NCBI RefSeq assembly: GCF_001431425.1
Contig: NZ_LDJG01000015.1
Location: forward strand, 186,001 to 250,000
Origin: Stenotrophomonas nitritireducens
GTDB lineage: Bacteria > Pseudomonadota > Gammaproteobacteria > Xanthomonadales > Xanthomonadaceae
Length of the DNA: 64,000 nt
Direction: 5' to 3'
Under the pieces are notes generated by a model. The model made no database searches. It was not told the DNA's origin and saw nothing but the letters and a program-made list of their open reading frames with translations. The position numbers and the translations under genes are program-made. Of the stretch, positions 32,405-39,802 are shown in pieces; within the stretch, counting starts at the first letter, position 1, and each line of letters starts with the position of its first letter.

Positions 32405-33496
32405 ATGCCGTTGACCCTCGATCAACTCCGCCGCTACGCCGTCGCCCGCTCGCTGTTCAAGCCGACGACGCTGCTGCGGGCGATCGGAAAGCTGGGCTTC
32501 GTCCAGGCCGATCCCATCCGCGCGCCGGCACGCGCGCAGGATCTGACCCTGCGCCATCGCGTCGCCGGCTATCGCGCCGGCGAGCTCGAGCGGCGCTACC
32601 CGCGCCTGCCGCTGGAAGAGGATTTCTTCGTCAACTACGGTTTCCTGCCACGCGAGCGGCAGGCGCTGATGCATCCGCGGCAGGCGCGCGTGGCGTGGAC
32701 GCCGGCGCGCTGGAAGCAGGCGCATGCGGTGCGTGGATTCATCGCCGAGCGCGGCGTGGCGCACCCGCGCGAGGTCGACGCGCATTTCGCCCATGGCAAG
32801 ACCACCAACTGGTTCGGCGGCTCCTCCAACGCGAGCACGCAGTTGCTGGACGGCATGCACTACCGCGGCCTGCTGCGGGTCGCGCGGCGCGAGGGCGGTA
32901 CCCGCGTATACGCCGTGCGCGAGGACGCCACGCCGGTGGGGGAGCAGGAGATCGAGGGGCGCCTGGACGCGCTGGTCGACCTGATCGTGGGCAAGTACGC
33001 ACCGCTGCCGGCCGCAAGCCTCGCGCAGCTGGTCGGCTACCTGGGCAATGGCGTGCCGCAGTGGAAGGACGCCTGCAGGCCGGCGCTGCAACGTGCGCGG
33101 CAGCGGCTGCACTGCGCGCGCGTGGACGGCGTGGATTGGCTGTGGCCGGCGGACGAACGCGCGGACAGCCGGCGCTGGAAGCCCGCCGAACAGGTACGCC
33201 TGCTGACGCCGTTCGATCCGGTGGTGTGGGACCGCCGCCGCTTCGAACTGTTGTGGGGCTGGAGCTACCGCTTCGAGGCCTACACGCCGGCCGCCAAGCG
33301 CAGGCTCGGCTATTACGCGCTGCCATTGCTGTGGCGCGAGCACGTGATCGGATGGGGCAACCTGTCGGTCAAGGACGGCGTGCTGGACGCGCAGCTGCGC
33401 TATGTCGCCGGCCGGCCGCCGAAGGAGGCTGCATTCCGCATCGCCCTTGAGGAAGAACTCGAGCGGATGCGCGTGTTCCTGGGTGTCGAGGGCTGA
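32405..33496 (+). CDS. ycaQ: YcaQ-family DNA glycosylase
   Basis: 363 residues, with the winged-helix architecture of the AlkX/YcaQ family that removes bulky or crosslinked alkylated bases. Landmarks are LGFVQADPIRAPARAQDLTL (the catalytic-loop QxD region), EDFFVNYGFLPR and VRLLTPFDPVVWDRRRFELL in the C-terminal half, and YRFEAYTPAAKRRLGYYALPLLW near the end. The family repairs interstrand crosslinks and N-mustard adducts. It begins at an ATG 108 bases after the preceding gene. A 682-residue ORF on the other strand is a shadow. Confidence 0.88.
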   Translation: MPLTLDQLRRYAVARSLFKPTTLLRAIGKLGFVQADPIRAPARAQDLTLRHRVAGYRAGELERRYPRLPLEEDFFVNYGFLPRERQALMHPRQARVAWTPARWKQAHAVRGFIAERGVAHPREVDAHFAHGKTTNWFGGSSNASTQLLDGMHYRGLLRVARREGGTRVYAVREDATPVGEQEIEGRLDALVDLIVGKYAPLPAASLAQLVGYLGNGVPQWKDACRPALQRARQRLHCARVDGVDWLWPADERADSRRWKPAEQVRLLTPFDPVVWDRRRFELLWGWSYRFEAYTPAAKRRLGYYALPLLWREHVIGWGNLSVKDGVLDAQLRYVAGRPPKEAAFRIALEEELERMRVFLGVEG

Positions 33497-33872
33497 AGGG
33501 AGGCTTGTCGCTGTCGTGGTCATGCCTGCGCCTGCGCGCATCACGCGCCGGGACGCCGCCCCGATCAACGCCGACGCGGGGGTGCGCCTGCGGCAGGTGC
33601 GGCCGGGGAGACGGACGATCACCCGCAACCAGAACCGGCGCATGACCAGGCCGGTGCAACGGCAGCTGCGCCCCGATATCGAGGAGCAGCGAAAAACCCA
33701 TCCTGCGCGGCAGGCGAAACGCCCGGCCGTCGCGCGCCCGGGGCTGGGTCCGCTGCTCCATGGGTCCACTTCGATGCTGGCCCGGCAGGCGCCGCGACAC
33801 CCGCTTGTGCGCACTCGACGCGGCCGCCGTTCTTGCCTATGGTCGGCGCTTCGCCAATCGCGGGGAACGGGA
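33497..33872. other. 376-bp interval without a supported gene
   Basis: Minus-strand ORFs (for example 33369-33800) run through here but show no recognisable domain, no ribosome site and Arg/Pro-rich composition typical of high-GC shadows. No hairpin with a T-tract is seen. Confidence 0.5.
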
Positions 33873-35069
33873 ATGCGCGTCGGGTATCTGCTGGGGATGT
33901 GGCTGGTCGTGGGCAGTCTGCAGGCGGCCGAGCCGGTGGCAACGGTACGGGTGGCTTTCGACCGCGCCGGCATCACCGCCACCGAGGCGCATGGCATGGC
34001 CGATATCGGCGCCGGGCGCAAGCTGGGCGCGGACGATCCGGTGCGGATTGCTTCCATTTCCAAAATGGTCGCCGCGCTGGGCGTGATGCGCATGGTCGAG
34101 GCCGGGCAGCTGGACCTGGACGCGGATGTCTCGCGCTGGCTCGGCTGGCCGCTGCGCCACCCGCAGTTCCCCGACACACCGATCACCCTGCGCCTGCTGC
34201 TCTCGCACCGCGCCGGCCTCACTGACGCGGCCGGCTACTACGCCGTGCCGCTGGGCGGGCAGCTGCGCGAGGTGCTGGACGACCCGCGCGCCTGGGACAA
34301 GGCGCACGCGCCGGGTACGTTCTTCCGTTACGCCAACATCGATTTCCCGCTCATCGCCTCGGTGATGGAGAAGGCCAGCGGCGAGCGCTTCGACCGGCTG
34401 ATGCAGCGCCTGGTGCTGAAGCCGCTCGGCATTGCCGCCTGCTACAACTGGGACAGCTGCGACGATGCGACCGTGGCGCGCGCGGTGGTGTTGTACGACG
34501 AAGCCCACCAGCCGGTGCGCGACGACAACCGCGGCCGTCGTCCCGATTGCCCGGTGGTGGCCGCCACCGACGGCAGCTGCGACCTCGGCCGCTGGCGCGC
34601 CGGCGACAACGGCGCGCTGTTCGCACCGCAGGGCGGCCTGCGCATTTCCGCCAATGGCCTGGCGAAGATCGGGCGCCTGCTGCTGGGCGAGGGCGAAGTG
34701 GATGGCGTGCGCCTGCTGCGCGCCGAATCCGTGCGCGAACTGGCGCGTCCGCAGTGGACCTGGGCGCCGGGCGCCGGCATGACTTCGGAAGAAGACGACA
34801 GCGGGCAGGGCGGCGACGGCTTCTTCTGCCGGTACGGGCTGGCGGTGCAGACCCTGGCCACGTCGGTGAAAGGCTGCCGCGACGATCCGTTCGGCGACGG
34901 CGTGGCGCGCTTCGGCCATTCCGGTTCGGCCTATGGCCTGTTGTCGGGGCTGTGGGTCGACCCGGCCAGCGGCACTGGCGTGGCCTATTTCGCCACCGGC
35001 CTGCCGGAAGCACGCAAGGGCGAGCGCTCGGCGTTTTCCGCCACCGAGGAACACCTGGCCAGGCCCTGA
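33873..35069 (+). CDS. Secreted serine hydrolase, class C beta-lactamase fold
   Basis: 398 residues from the ATG at 33873, with a signal peptide (YLLGMWLVVGSLQAA). The nucleophile motif is S61-I-S-K64 (RIASISKMVAALGV), the second motif Y153-A-N is in FFRYANIDF, and the third region has FGHSGSAYGLLSG (HSG in place of KTG). This is the esterase/DD-peptidase-like branch of class C rather than a proven beta-lactamase. The activity could be D-amino-acid peptide, ester or beta-lactam hydrolysis in the periplasm. Monocistronic. Confidence 0.85.
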   Translation: MRVGYLLGMWLVVGSLQAAEPVATVRVAFDRAGITATEAHGMADIGAGRKLGADDPVRIASISKMVAALGVMRMVEAGQLDLDADVSRWLGWPLRHPQFPDTPITLRLLLSHRAGLTDAAGYYAVPLGGQLREVLDDPRAWDKAHAPGTFFRYANIDFPLIASVMEKASGERFDRLMQRLVLKPLGIAACYNWDSCDDATVARAVVLYDEAHQPVRDDNRGRRPDCPVVAATDGSCDLGRWRAGDNGALFAPQGGLRISANGLAKIGRLLLGEGEVDGVRLLRAESVRELARPQWTWAPGAGMTSEEDDSGQGGDGFFCRYGLAVQTLATSVKGCRDDPFGDGVARFGHSGSAYGLLSGLWVDPASGTGVAYFATGLPEARKGERSAFSATEEHLARP

Positions 35070-35469
35070 TGCGCGGATAGCGGGTGCGCTGCATGGACCG
35101 GTGCGGCGCGATGCTGTTCCGCCATCGTGCGGCCCCGGGCGTTCCCCGGGCCGGCCCGGGACAGGGGAGTCCCGCGTAGATCTTGCGGATCAGGCCGCCC
35201 CGCTGCCGGGCGCATGGCCGACCAGCTGGCTGATGCCGCCCACGGCCCGTTAAACCCAGATCGCCAGTACCGCCCCATGGATGCGCGGGCCGGCGTCGCC
35301 GGTCAGGCCGGTTCGTGGCCATTGCGAGGTCTTCGCCTGTGATGGCGGGAGGGTGCCGCCGATGCCCACGGCCAGGGCGTTGGTTTGCCGGCATGCAGGG
35401 CGTTCCGTCGCCCTCGATGCCGGGGCCGGCGGCCTGGACGCCAGCCGGCGCCGGGTGTTCTGAATGTCC
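35070..35469. other. 400-bp interval without a supported gene
   Basis: GC-rich spacer between the serine hydrolase and the PadR promoter. It contains short ORFs on both strands with no domain or ribosome site. I see an inverted repeat CCCCGGGC..GCCCGGGG-like cluster around 35135-35160 but no T-tract. Confidence 0.4.
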
Positions 35470-35520
35470 CTACTGTGCTTGACACAGTAGGTGGCTGCTA
35501 ATACTGTGCGCGAAACAGTA
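35470..35520 (+). promoter_or_regulatory. PadR promoter with two tandem ACTGTG-type operators
   Basis: Site 1 is CTACTGTG-5-CACAGTAG (35470-35490), a perfect 8-base dyad. Site 2 is TACTGTG-5-AACAGTA (35502-35520), an imperfect copy. A consensus TTGACA (35479-35484) lies inside site 1, and 17 bases on, TACTGT in site 2 can serve as -10. The PadR start codon follows 12 bases after. This is a textbook layout for autorepression. Confidence 0.78.
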
Positions 35521-35531
35521 ATGGGTGACGC

Positions 35532-35879
35532 ATGGTAGAGCGTGACAACTCCGGCCTGACCGAGCTGCGGCGCGGCGTGCTGGTGCTGGCGGTGCTTTCG
35601 CGCCTGCAGGTGCCGCAGTACGGCTATTCGCTCAAGCAGGCCCTGGCCGAGGGCGGCATGCCGGTGGAGGAGGGCACGCTGTACCCGTTGCTGCGGCGGC
35701 TGGAATCGCAGGGGCTGCTGGCCAGCGAATGGGACACGACCAGCGCGCCGCCGCGCCGCTACTACCGGCTGAATGCCGAGGGCGAGCGCGTGTTCGCGTT
35801 GTTGGGCGAGGCCTGGCGCGACCAGGTCCGGGTGATGAATGACTTTCTGGACGAGGAACCGGCTGATGAACGTGGATGA
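35532..35879 (+). CDS. PadR-family transcriptional regulator
   Basis: 115 residues, the short subfamily-2 PadR form: a winged helix with ELRRGVLVLAVLSRLQVPQYGYSLKQAL, EGTLYPLLRRLESQGLLASEW and PPRRYYRLNAEGERVF, then one C-terminal helix. Such PadRs repress themselves and a linked membrane gene. The following HAAS-domain membrane gene overlaps its last 14 bases, a common PadR partner that senses or transduces membrane stress. Operators are visible upstream. Confidence 0.9.
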   Translation: MVERDNSGLTELRRGVLVLAVLSRLQVPQYGYSLKQALAEGGMPVEEGTLYPLLRRLESQGLLASEWDTTSAPPRRYYRLNAEGERVFALLGEAWRDQVRVMNDFLDEEPADERG

Positions 35880-36798
35880 AGTCGTGGAGTCCTATGTGCG
35901 CGATGTCGCCGGCTGCCTGCCGCGCGCGCGCCGCAACGATGTGGCATTCGAACTGCGCGCGCTGCTGGACGAGGAACTGGCCGCGCGCGCCCGGGCCGCC
36001 GGGCGTGCGCCGGACAAGGCCATGGCCATGGCGCTGCTGCGCGAATTCGGGCGCCCGTCCGAGGCTGCGCAGCGCTACCACGACCGGCCGGCATTGATCG
36101 ATGCCGCCGACACCCATCATTTCCTGATCTGGGCGGTGGGCGGCGCGGTGGTGTTCGCCGTGCATGGGCAGGTCACCCCGGAGCCTTTCAATCTGGATGC
36201 GGCGCTCCTGCAGTGGCTTGGTGCGCTGCTGCTGTTCTTCGCGCTGGCCGGCTGGTTGCGCCGGCGCAGTCCCGGCCGCTTCGCCTGGAAGCCCGGCCAT
36301 GGCCCGGACTGGATGCCGCGCACGTTGTCGGCGTTTTCGCTGGCGGCACTGCTGGCGTTCCCGGTCTTCATGTATGCCGCGCCGGTGACTTTCGCGCGCC
36401 TGCTCATGCCATCGGCGGTGCCGGTGGACGGCCTTGCGCTGACGGACGCATTCGCCGGCAGCTGGCAGCGTGGGCTGACCATGGCGCTGCTGCTGGTGCT
36501 GGCGTTGCAGGAGGCCATCACCCTGGTGCTGGGCGCCCGCCGCTGGTGGCTGCGCCGCGCCGGCGTCGTCCTGGACCTGGCGCTGGCGGTGATGTTCTTC
36601 GCGCATGCCTCGCCCATGCATCGGCCCGGCGATGGCGCGTCGTTCGCGGTATTCGAATCGGCGCACGCCAACGCGGTCGCCGCGCCGGTGTTCATGGCGG
36701 TGGGCGGAATGATGCTGCTGTTCGGCCTGTACTACGCCTGGCGCAACTGGGTCGAGATCCGGCCCGGCCCGGCGCCGCTGGCCGGGGCGCCGGCCTGA
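35866..36798 (+). CDS. HAAS-domain membrane protein (PadR partner)
   Basis: 310 residues from the ATG at 35866. Residues 1-75 form a HAAS/DUF1700-like helical cytoplasmic domain (VDEVVESYVRDVAGCLPR, DEELAARARAAGRAP, MALLREFGRPSEAAQRYH) that typically follows PadR genes. At least six membrane segments come after it (for example HFLIWAVGGAVVFAVHG, LLQWLGALLLFFALAGWL, MALLLVLALQEAITLVLGA). Function is signalling or control of a membrane process, not further defined. Translation is coupled to padR by overlap. Confidence 0.78.
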   Translation: MNVDEVVESYVRDVAGCLPRARRNDVAFELRALLDEELAARARAAGRAPDKAMAMALLREFGRPSEAAQRYHDRPALIDAADTHHFLIWAVGGAVVFAVHGQVTPEPFNLDAALLQWLGALLLFFALAGWLRRRSPGRFAWKPGHGPDWMPRTLSAFSLAALLAFPVFMYAAPVTFARLLMPSAVPVDGLALTDAFAGSWQRGLTMALLLVLALQEAITLVLGARRWWLRRAGVVLDLALAVMFFAHASPMHRPGDGASFAVFESAHANAVAAPVFMAVGGMMLLFGLYYAWRNWVEIRPGPAPLAGAPA

Positions 36799-36803
36799 GC
36801 CAT

Positions 36804-37214
36804 TCAGAGGCCGGTATCGCCGTGCCTGCGCTGCCGACGCAGCGCGGTGCGCATCAGGCGCTGGAAGGTGGGGCACTGCAGGTGATCGGCGTGGCGGCAG
36901 CGGGCGGCGTGGCGCAGGCCATCGCGCAGGGCCTGCAGGCGGGCGATGCGGCGCTCCAGCTGGTCGGCCCGGTGCAACAGCTGCGGGCGGTCGATGGCCG
37001 GAGCGTTGCCGTCGCCGAGCATGGCGCCGATCTCCTCCAGCGAGAAGCCCGCCGCGCGCCCCAGCGCGATCAGCGACAGGCGCTGCATCACCGACGCCGC
37101 GTAGACGCGGCGCAGGCCATTGCGCCCGATCGGCCGGATCAGGCCGCGGGTTTCGTAATAGCGCAGCGTGGAAGCGGCGACACCGCTCTGCCGCACCACC
37201 TGCCCGATCTCCAT
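36804..37214 (-). CDS. MerR-family transcriptional regulator
   Basis: 136 residues from the ATG at 37214. The MerR HTH covers MEIGQVVRQSGVAASTLRYYETRGLI (split) and RRVYAASVMQRLSLIALGRAAGFSLEEIGAML, then a dimerisation helix and a C-terminal CRHADHLQCPTF segment whose two Cys and two His could bind metal or sense redox. It is divergent from the DUF2938 membrane gene and probably controls it through the overlapping promoter at 37226-37256. In-frame TTG (37235) and GTG (37223) starts are possible. A GGAG directly abuts the ATG, so the start is not certain. Confidence 0.82.
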   Translation of the reverse strand: MEIGQVVRQSGVAASTLRYYETRGLIRPIGRNGLRRVYAASVMQRLSLIALGRAAGFSLEEIGAMLGDGNAPAIDRPQLLHRADQLERRIARLQALRDGLRHAARCRHADHLQCPTFQRLMRTALRRQRRHGDTGL

Positions 37215-37225
37215 CTCCTGCACGC

Positions 37226-37256
37226 TTGACCTCAAGTCGGCTTCAACGCCGAGACT
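37226..37256 (+). promoter_or_regulatory. MerR-type promoter candidate with long spacer
   Basis: TTGACC at 37226 is followed by CTCAAGTCGGC and a partial inverted match GCCGAGACTGA, giving 19 bases between the -35 and a weak -10 (GAGACT). A dyad inside an overlong 19-base spacer is the hallmark of MerR-activated promoters. It faces the DUF2938 gene. Confidence 0.45.
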
Positions 37257-37291
37257 GATGGAAACAGGTTTCCAGACGGGCGGGAAGAGCG

Positions 37292-37786
37292 ATGGACGGG
37301 GGTGGAATCATCATGCGGGTAGTGATCGTGGGTGTCGTTGCCACCGCGACGACCGATCTATGGACGCTGGTGTTGCGCCGGCTCGGGCGTCCCACGCTGG
37401 ACTATGCGCTGCTCGGCCGCTGGATCGGGCACTGGCGCGAAGGGCGCTGGCGCCATGACGCCATCCATGCGGCGGCGCCGGTCGGACATGAGCGCCTGCT
37501 GGGCTGGTGCGCCCACTACGCCATCGGCATCGCCATGGCGGGGATGCTGGTGGCGATGACGGGCAGCGGCTGGCTGCGGCGGCCGACGCCGGGTGCGGCG
37601 CTGGGGTTCGGCGTGGTCAGCGTGCTGTTGCCCTTTTTGGTGATGCAGCCGGCGTTCGGTGCCGGCATCGCCGCCGCGCGCCTGCCGCGGCCGTGGCCGG
37701 CGCGGCTGCAGAGCCTGGCCACGCATGCGGTGTTCGGCCTGGGATTGTTCGTCGGCGGCCGGATTTCCGTCGTATTTCCCTTTTGA
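37292..37786 (+). CDS. DUF2938-family inner-membrane protein
   Basis: 164 residues with four membrane segments. The family pattern is clear: VVIVGVVATATTDLWTLVLRRLGRPTLDYALLGRWIGH, HDAIHAAAPVGHERLLGWCAHYAIGIAMAGMLVAM and FVSVLLPFLVMQPAFGAGIAAARLP-like. Homologues are often next to MerR or LysR regulators; function unknown, perhaps export-related. The second ATG (37313) is an alternative start with GGGGGTGG upstream. The divergent MerR and the intervening promoter suggest regulated expression. Confidence 0.8.
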   Translation: MDGGGIIMRVVIVGVVATATTDLWTLVLRRLGRPTLDYALLGRWIGHWREGRWRHDAIHAAAPVGHERLLGWCAHYAIGIAMAGMLVAMTGSGWLRRPTPGAALGFGVVSVLLPFLVMQPAFGAGIAAARLPRPWPARLQSLATHAVFGLGLFVGGRISVVFPF

Positions 37787-37854
37787 AATCAACTGCTTGA
37801 TTGAAAGGCCAGCAACGCTGCTAGCCTTTCCCGGTCAATCGCCCGGAGACCACC

Positions 37855-38601
37855 ATGACCATCGGATCGCAGTCGGACATCGACGGCCTGCAACGCATCG
37901 GCCGGCTGGTCGCGCGCGTGCGCGAGGACATGCTCGCCGCCGCCTGCCCGGGCATGAGTACCGGCGAGCTCGACCTGATCGGCGAACGCCTGCTCGCCGC
38001 GCAGGGCGCGCAGCCGGCGCCGCGGCTGACCTATGGCTTCCCGGGCGCGACCTGCATCAGCGTCAACGAGGAAGCCGCCCATGGCGTGCCCGGCGCGCGC
38101 GTGCTGGCTGCCGGCGACGTGGTGAACGTGGACGTGTCCGCCGAACTCGGCGGCTACTTCGCCGATACCGGCGGCACCCGGGTGCTGCCGGAAGCCGCGC
38201 CGCGCGACCTGCGCCTGTGCCATGCCGCGCGCAGCGCCCTGGCCAACGCGCTGAAGGTGGCGCGCGCCGGGCAGCCGCTCAACCGGATCGGCGCGGCGAT
38301 CGAACGCACCGCACGCCAATCCGGCTTCCGGGTGATCGAGAACCTGGGCAGCCACGGCGTCGGCCGCGCGCTGCACGAGGAACCGGACCACATCCCCGGC
38401 TACTACGATCCGCACGATACGCGCCTGCTGCACGAAGGCATGGTCATCACCATCGAGCCGTTCCTGTCCACGCGCAGCCGCATGGTCGAGGAAGCCGATG
38501 ACGGCTGGACCCTGCTGGGCGCGCGCGGCAACCGCTCCGCGCAGTACGAACACACGCTGATCGTCACCCGTGGCGAGCCGATCGTGGTGACCCTGCACTG
38601 A
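37855..38601 (+). CDS. map: Methionine aminopeptidase, type I
   Basis: 248 residues, pita-bread fold. The five metal ligands can be followed: Asp in VVNVDVSAELGGYFADTGGT (two Asp), His in GSHGVGRALHEEP, Glu in VITIEPFLSTRS and Glu in SAQYEHTLIVTRGEP. The enzyme removes the initiator Met from nascent proteins. The primary map usually sits by rpsB or with the 30S genes, so this is probably a second copy. It starts behind GGAGACCACC and is monocistronic. Confidence 0.92.
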   Translation: MTIGSQSDIDGLQRIGRLVARVREDMLAAACPGMSTGELDLIGERLLAAQGAQPAPRLTYGFPGATCISVNEEAAHGVPGARVLAAGDVVNVDVSAELGGYFADTGGTRVLPEAAPRDLRLCHAARSALANALKVARAGQPLNRIGAAIERTARQSGFRVIENLGSHGVGRALHEEPDHIPGYYDPHDTRLLHEGMVITIEPFLSTRSRMVEEADDGWTLLGARGNRSAQYEHTLIVTRGEPIVVTLH

Positions 38602-38692
38602 CCCGCGGGCCGCGCCATCGGCGCGCGGCATCGACACGGCATGCACGCGCCGATGGCGATGGTGGCGGCGTTCCCGATCGCCCCCAGCGCAC

Positions 38693-39043
38693 ATGGCCGA
38701 TCCGCCGCTGCTTACGCCTGATGGCCGCTACCTGGTCGTGCGCGGCCGCCTGTGGCGCGCGACCAATCCACAGCTGCCCGAAGCGCAGCGGCAGGCGGCG
38801 GTGCGGCAGCTGATGGCGGCGCGCCGCGAGGTCGGGCGTGCGCGCCGGCAGGGCGATGCGCAGGCGCTGGCGCGGGCCGGCGAGGCGGTCGATGCGGCCA
38901 AGCGCGCGCTCGGCGAGCGCGGGCCGGTGTGGTGGGACGACGGCGCGCCGGACTACAACCGCCATCTGGCGAAGAACACGCCGTACGCCGCATGGCATGC
39001 GCGCGTGGCGGCCATGGCCGGAAGCGGCGCGGACCAGGCCTGA
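38693..39043 (+). CDS. Conserved hypothetical protein
   Basis: 116 residues with highly patterned blocks found in many proteobacteria: PDGRYLVVRGRLWRATNPQL near the start, AAVRQLMAARREVGRARR, then VDAAKRALGERGPVWWDDGA and PDYNRHLAKNTPYAAW at the end. I recognise the pattern as a widely conserved family without known function. No signal or membrane segments; an acidic-aromatic C-terminal half. Confidence 0.72.
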   Translation: MADPPLLTPDGRYLVVRGRLWRATNPQLPEAQRQAAVRQLMAARREVGRARRQGDAQALARAGEAVDAAKRALGERGPVWWDDGAPDYNRHLAKNTPYAAWHARVAAMAGSGADQA

Positions 39044-39083
39044 CCCCCTCTTCCGGCGCCGGGGATGCCGCCCGGGCGCGGCC

Positions 39084-39097
39084 TATACCTTGGTATA
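39084..39097. promoter_or_regulatory. TATACC-2-GGTATA palindrome upstream of the Mg2+ operon
   Basis: A 14-base inverted repeat TATACC..GGTATA lies about 200 bases before the leader peptide in a 250-base gene-free stretch of otherwise GC-rich DNA. It is a reasonable operator or -10 position for the long operon, but no partner -35 is evident. Confidence 0.35.
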
Positions 39098-39297
39098 TCC
39101 CGGCCACCTGCAGGTGCATGGCCGCTACGCCAATGCCTGCTGGCCGCGGCATGGGCGCGGTGGGAAAATCTTCTCCGTCGCCGGGACAGCGCTCCCGGCC
39201 CACGCTGCCGGCATCGCATGTTGCCGGTCATCGCCATCGCCGGTGCGAGGCCCGCCGTTTTCCCGGTGGCCGCCACCGCACGACCGAGGAGGACGCC

Positions 39298-39393
39298 ATG
39301 GATCCCGACCCGCATCGGCGCCTGCCCGCGCGCCAACTTCCCATGACCCAAGACACAGACCGGGCGCCGGCTCCGGGGATGCCACCTGCGTGA
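39298..39393 (+). CDS. MgtL-like regulatory leader peptide
   Basis: 31 residues starting behind a very strong site (GAGGAGGACGCC). It opens MDPDPHRRLPARQLP and is rich in Asp-Pro, Pro and Arg. E. coli MgtL, the Mg2+-sensing leader of mgtA, reads [17 protein letters not shown]. In that system the acidic-proline run destabilises the ribosome when Mg2+ is low, which changes leader RNA folding and allows mgtA transcription. Position upstream of an operon containing mgtA and mgtC fits the same role. The ORF is too short for automatic callers. Confidence 0.78.
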   Translation: MDPDPHRRLPARQLPMTQDTDRAPAPGMPPA

Positions 39394-39433
39394 CCGCGGG
39401 GGCCTCCACGGCCGTGCGCCGGAGGAGGTTCCC

Positions 39434-39760
39434 ATGCTGTTCCGCATCCTCGAGACCCATTCCAACGACGTCCTGCTGCGCGCCCTGCGCGCGGCGGTAG
39501 CCGCGCATCGCCCCGCCGCCCTGCGCTCGCTCCTGCATGCCCGCGGCGAGCGCGCTTTTGCCCGCGCCCTGGGCGAGCTGTCCGGCCGCGTCATCGCCGA
39601 TGCCCTGTCCATGCTGCCGGCGCCCGAGCGCGCGGGCGTGCTGCAGCACCTGCCGCGTGCGGCGCGCAAGCGCCTGCATGAGGTGGAGTGCGCCGATCCG
39701 CGCCATGTCCTGCATGCGCACCGCGTGGCGATGCCGCCGCGCCTGTCCGCCTCCTGCTGA
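39434..39760 (+). CDS. Small MgtE N-domain-like protein
   Basis: 108 residues starting behind GGAGGAGG. Short amphipathic helix pairs (LLRALRAAVAAHRPAALRSLL, RVIADALSMLPAPERAGVLQHL and PRAARKRLHEV) resemble the superhelical MgtE N-terminal domain, which acts as a Mg2+ sensor in MgtE channels. Here it stands alone without CBS or membrane parts. A cytosolic Mg2+-linked regulator is a reasonable guess from the operon, but the domain match is by eye. Confidence 0.55.
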   Translation: MLFRILETHSNDVLLRALRAAVAAHRPAALRSLLHARGERAFARALGELSGRVIADALSMLPAPERAGVLQHLPRAARKRLHEVECADPRHVLHAHRVAMPPRLSASC

Positions 39761-39802
39761 CGGCGGGCGCCCGCTCCTTTCCATCCATTCCGGGGACTGT
39801 CC

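Noticed and set aside
33369..33800. A 143-residue minus-strand ORF before the serine hydrolase
   Set aside because: Arg/Pro-rich, no domain, overlaps the YcaQ 3' end; cannot be supported.
32174..34222. A 682-residue minus-strand open frame under the YcaQ gene
   Set aside because: No recognisable domain, low-complexity Arg/Ser/Pro; the plus-strand YcaQ frame is clear.
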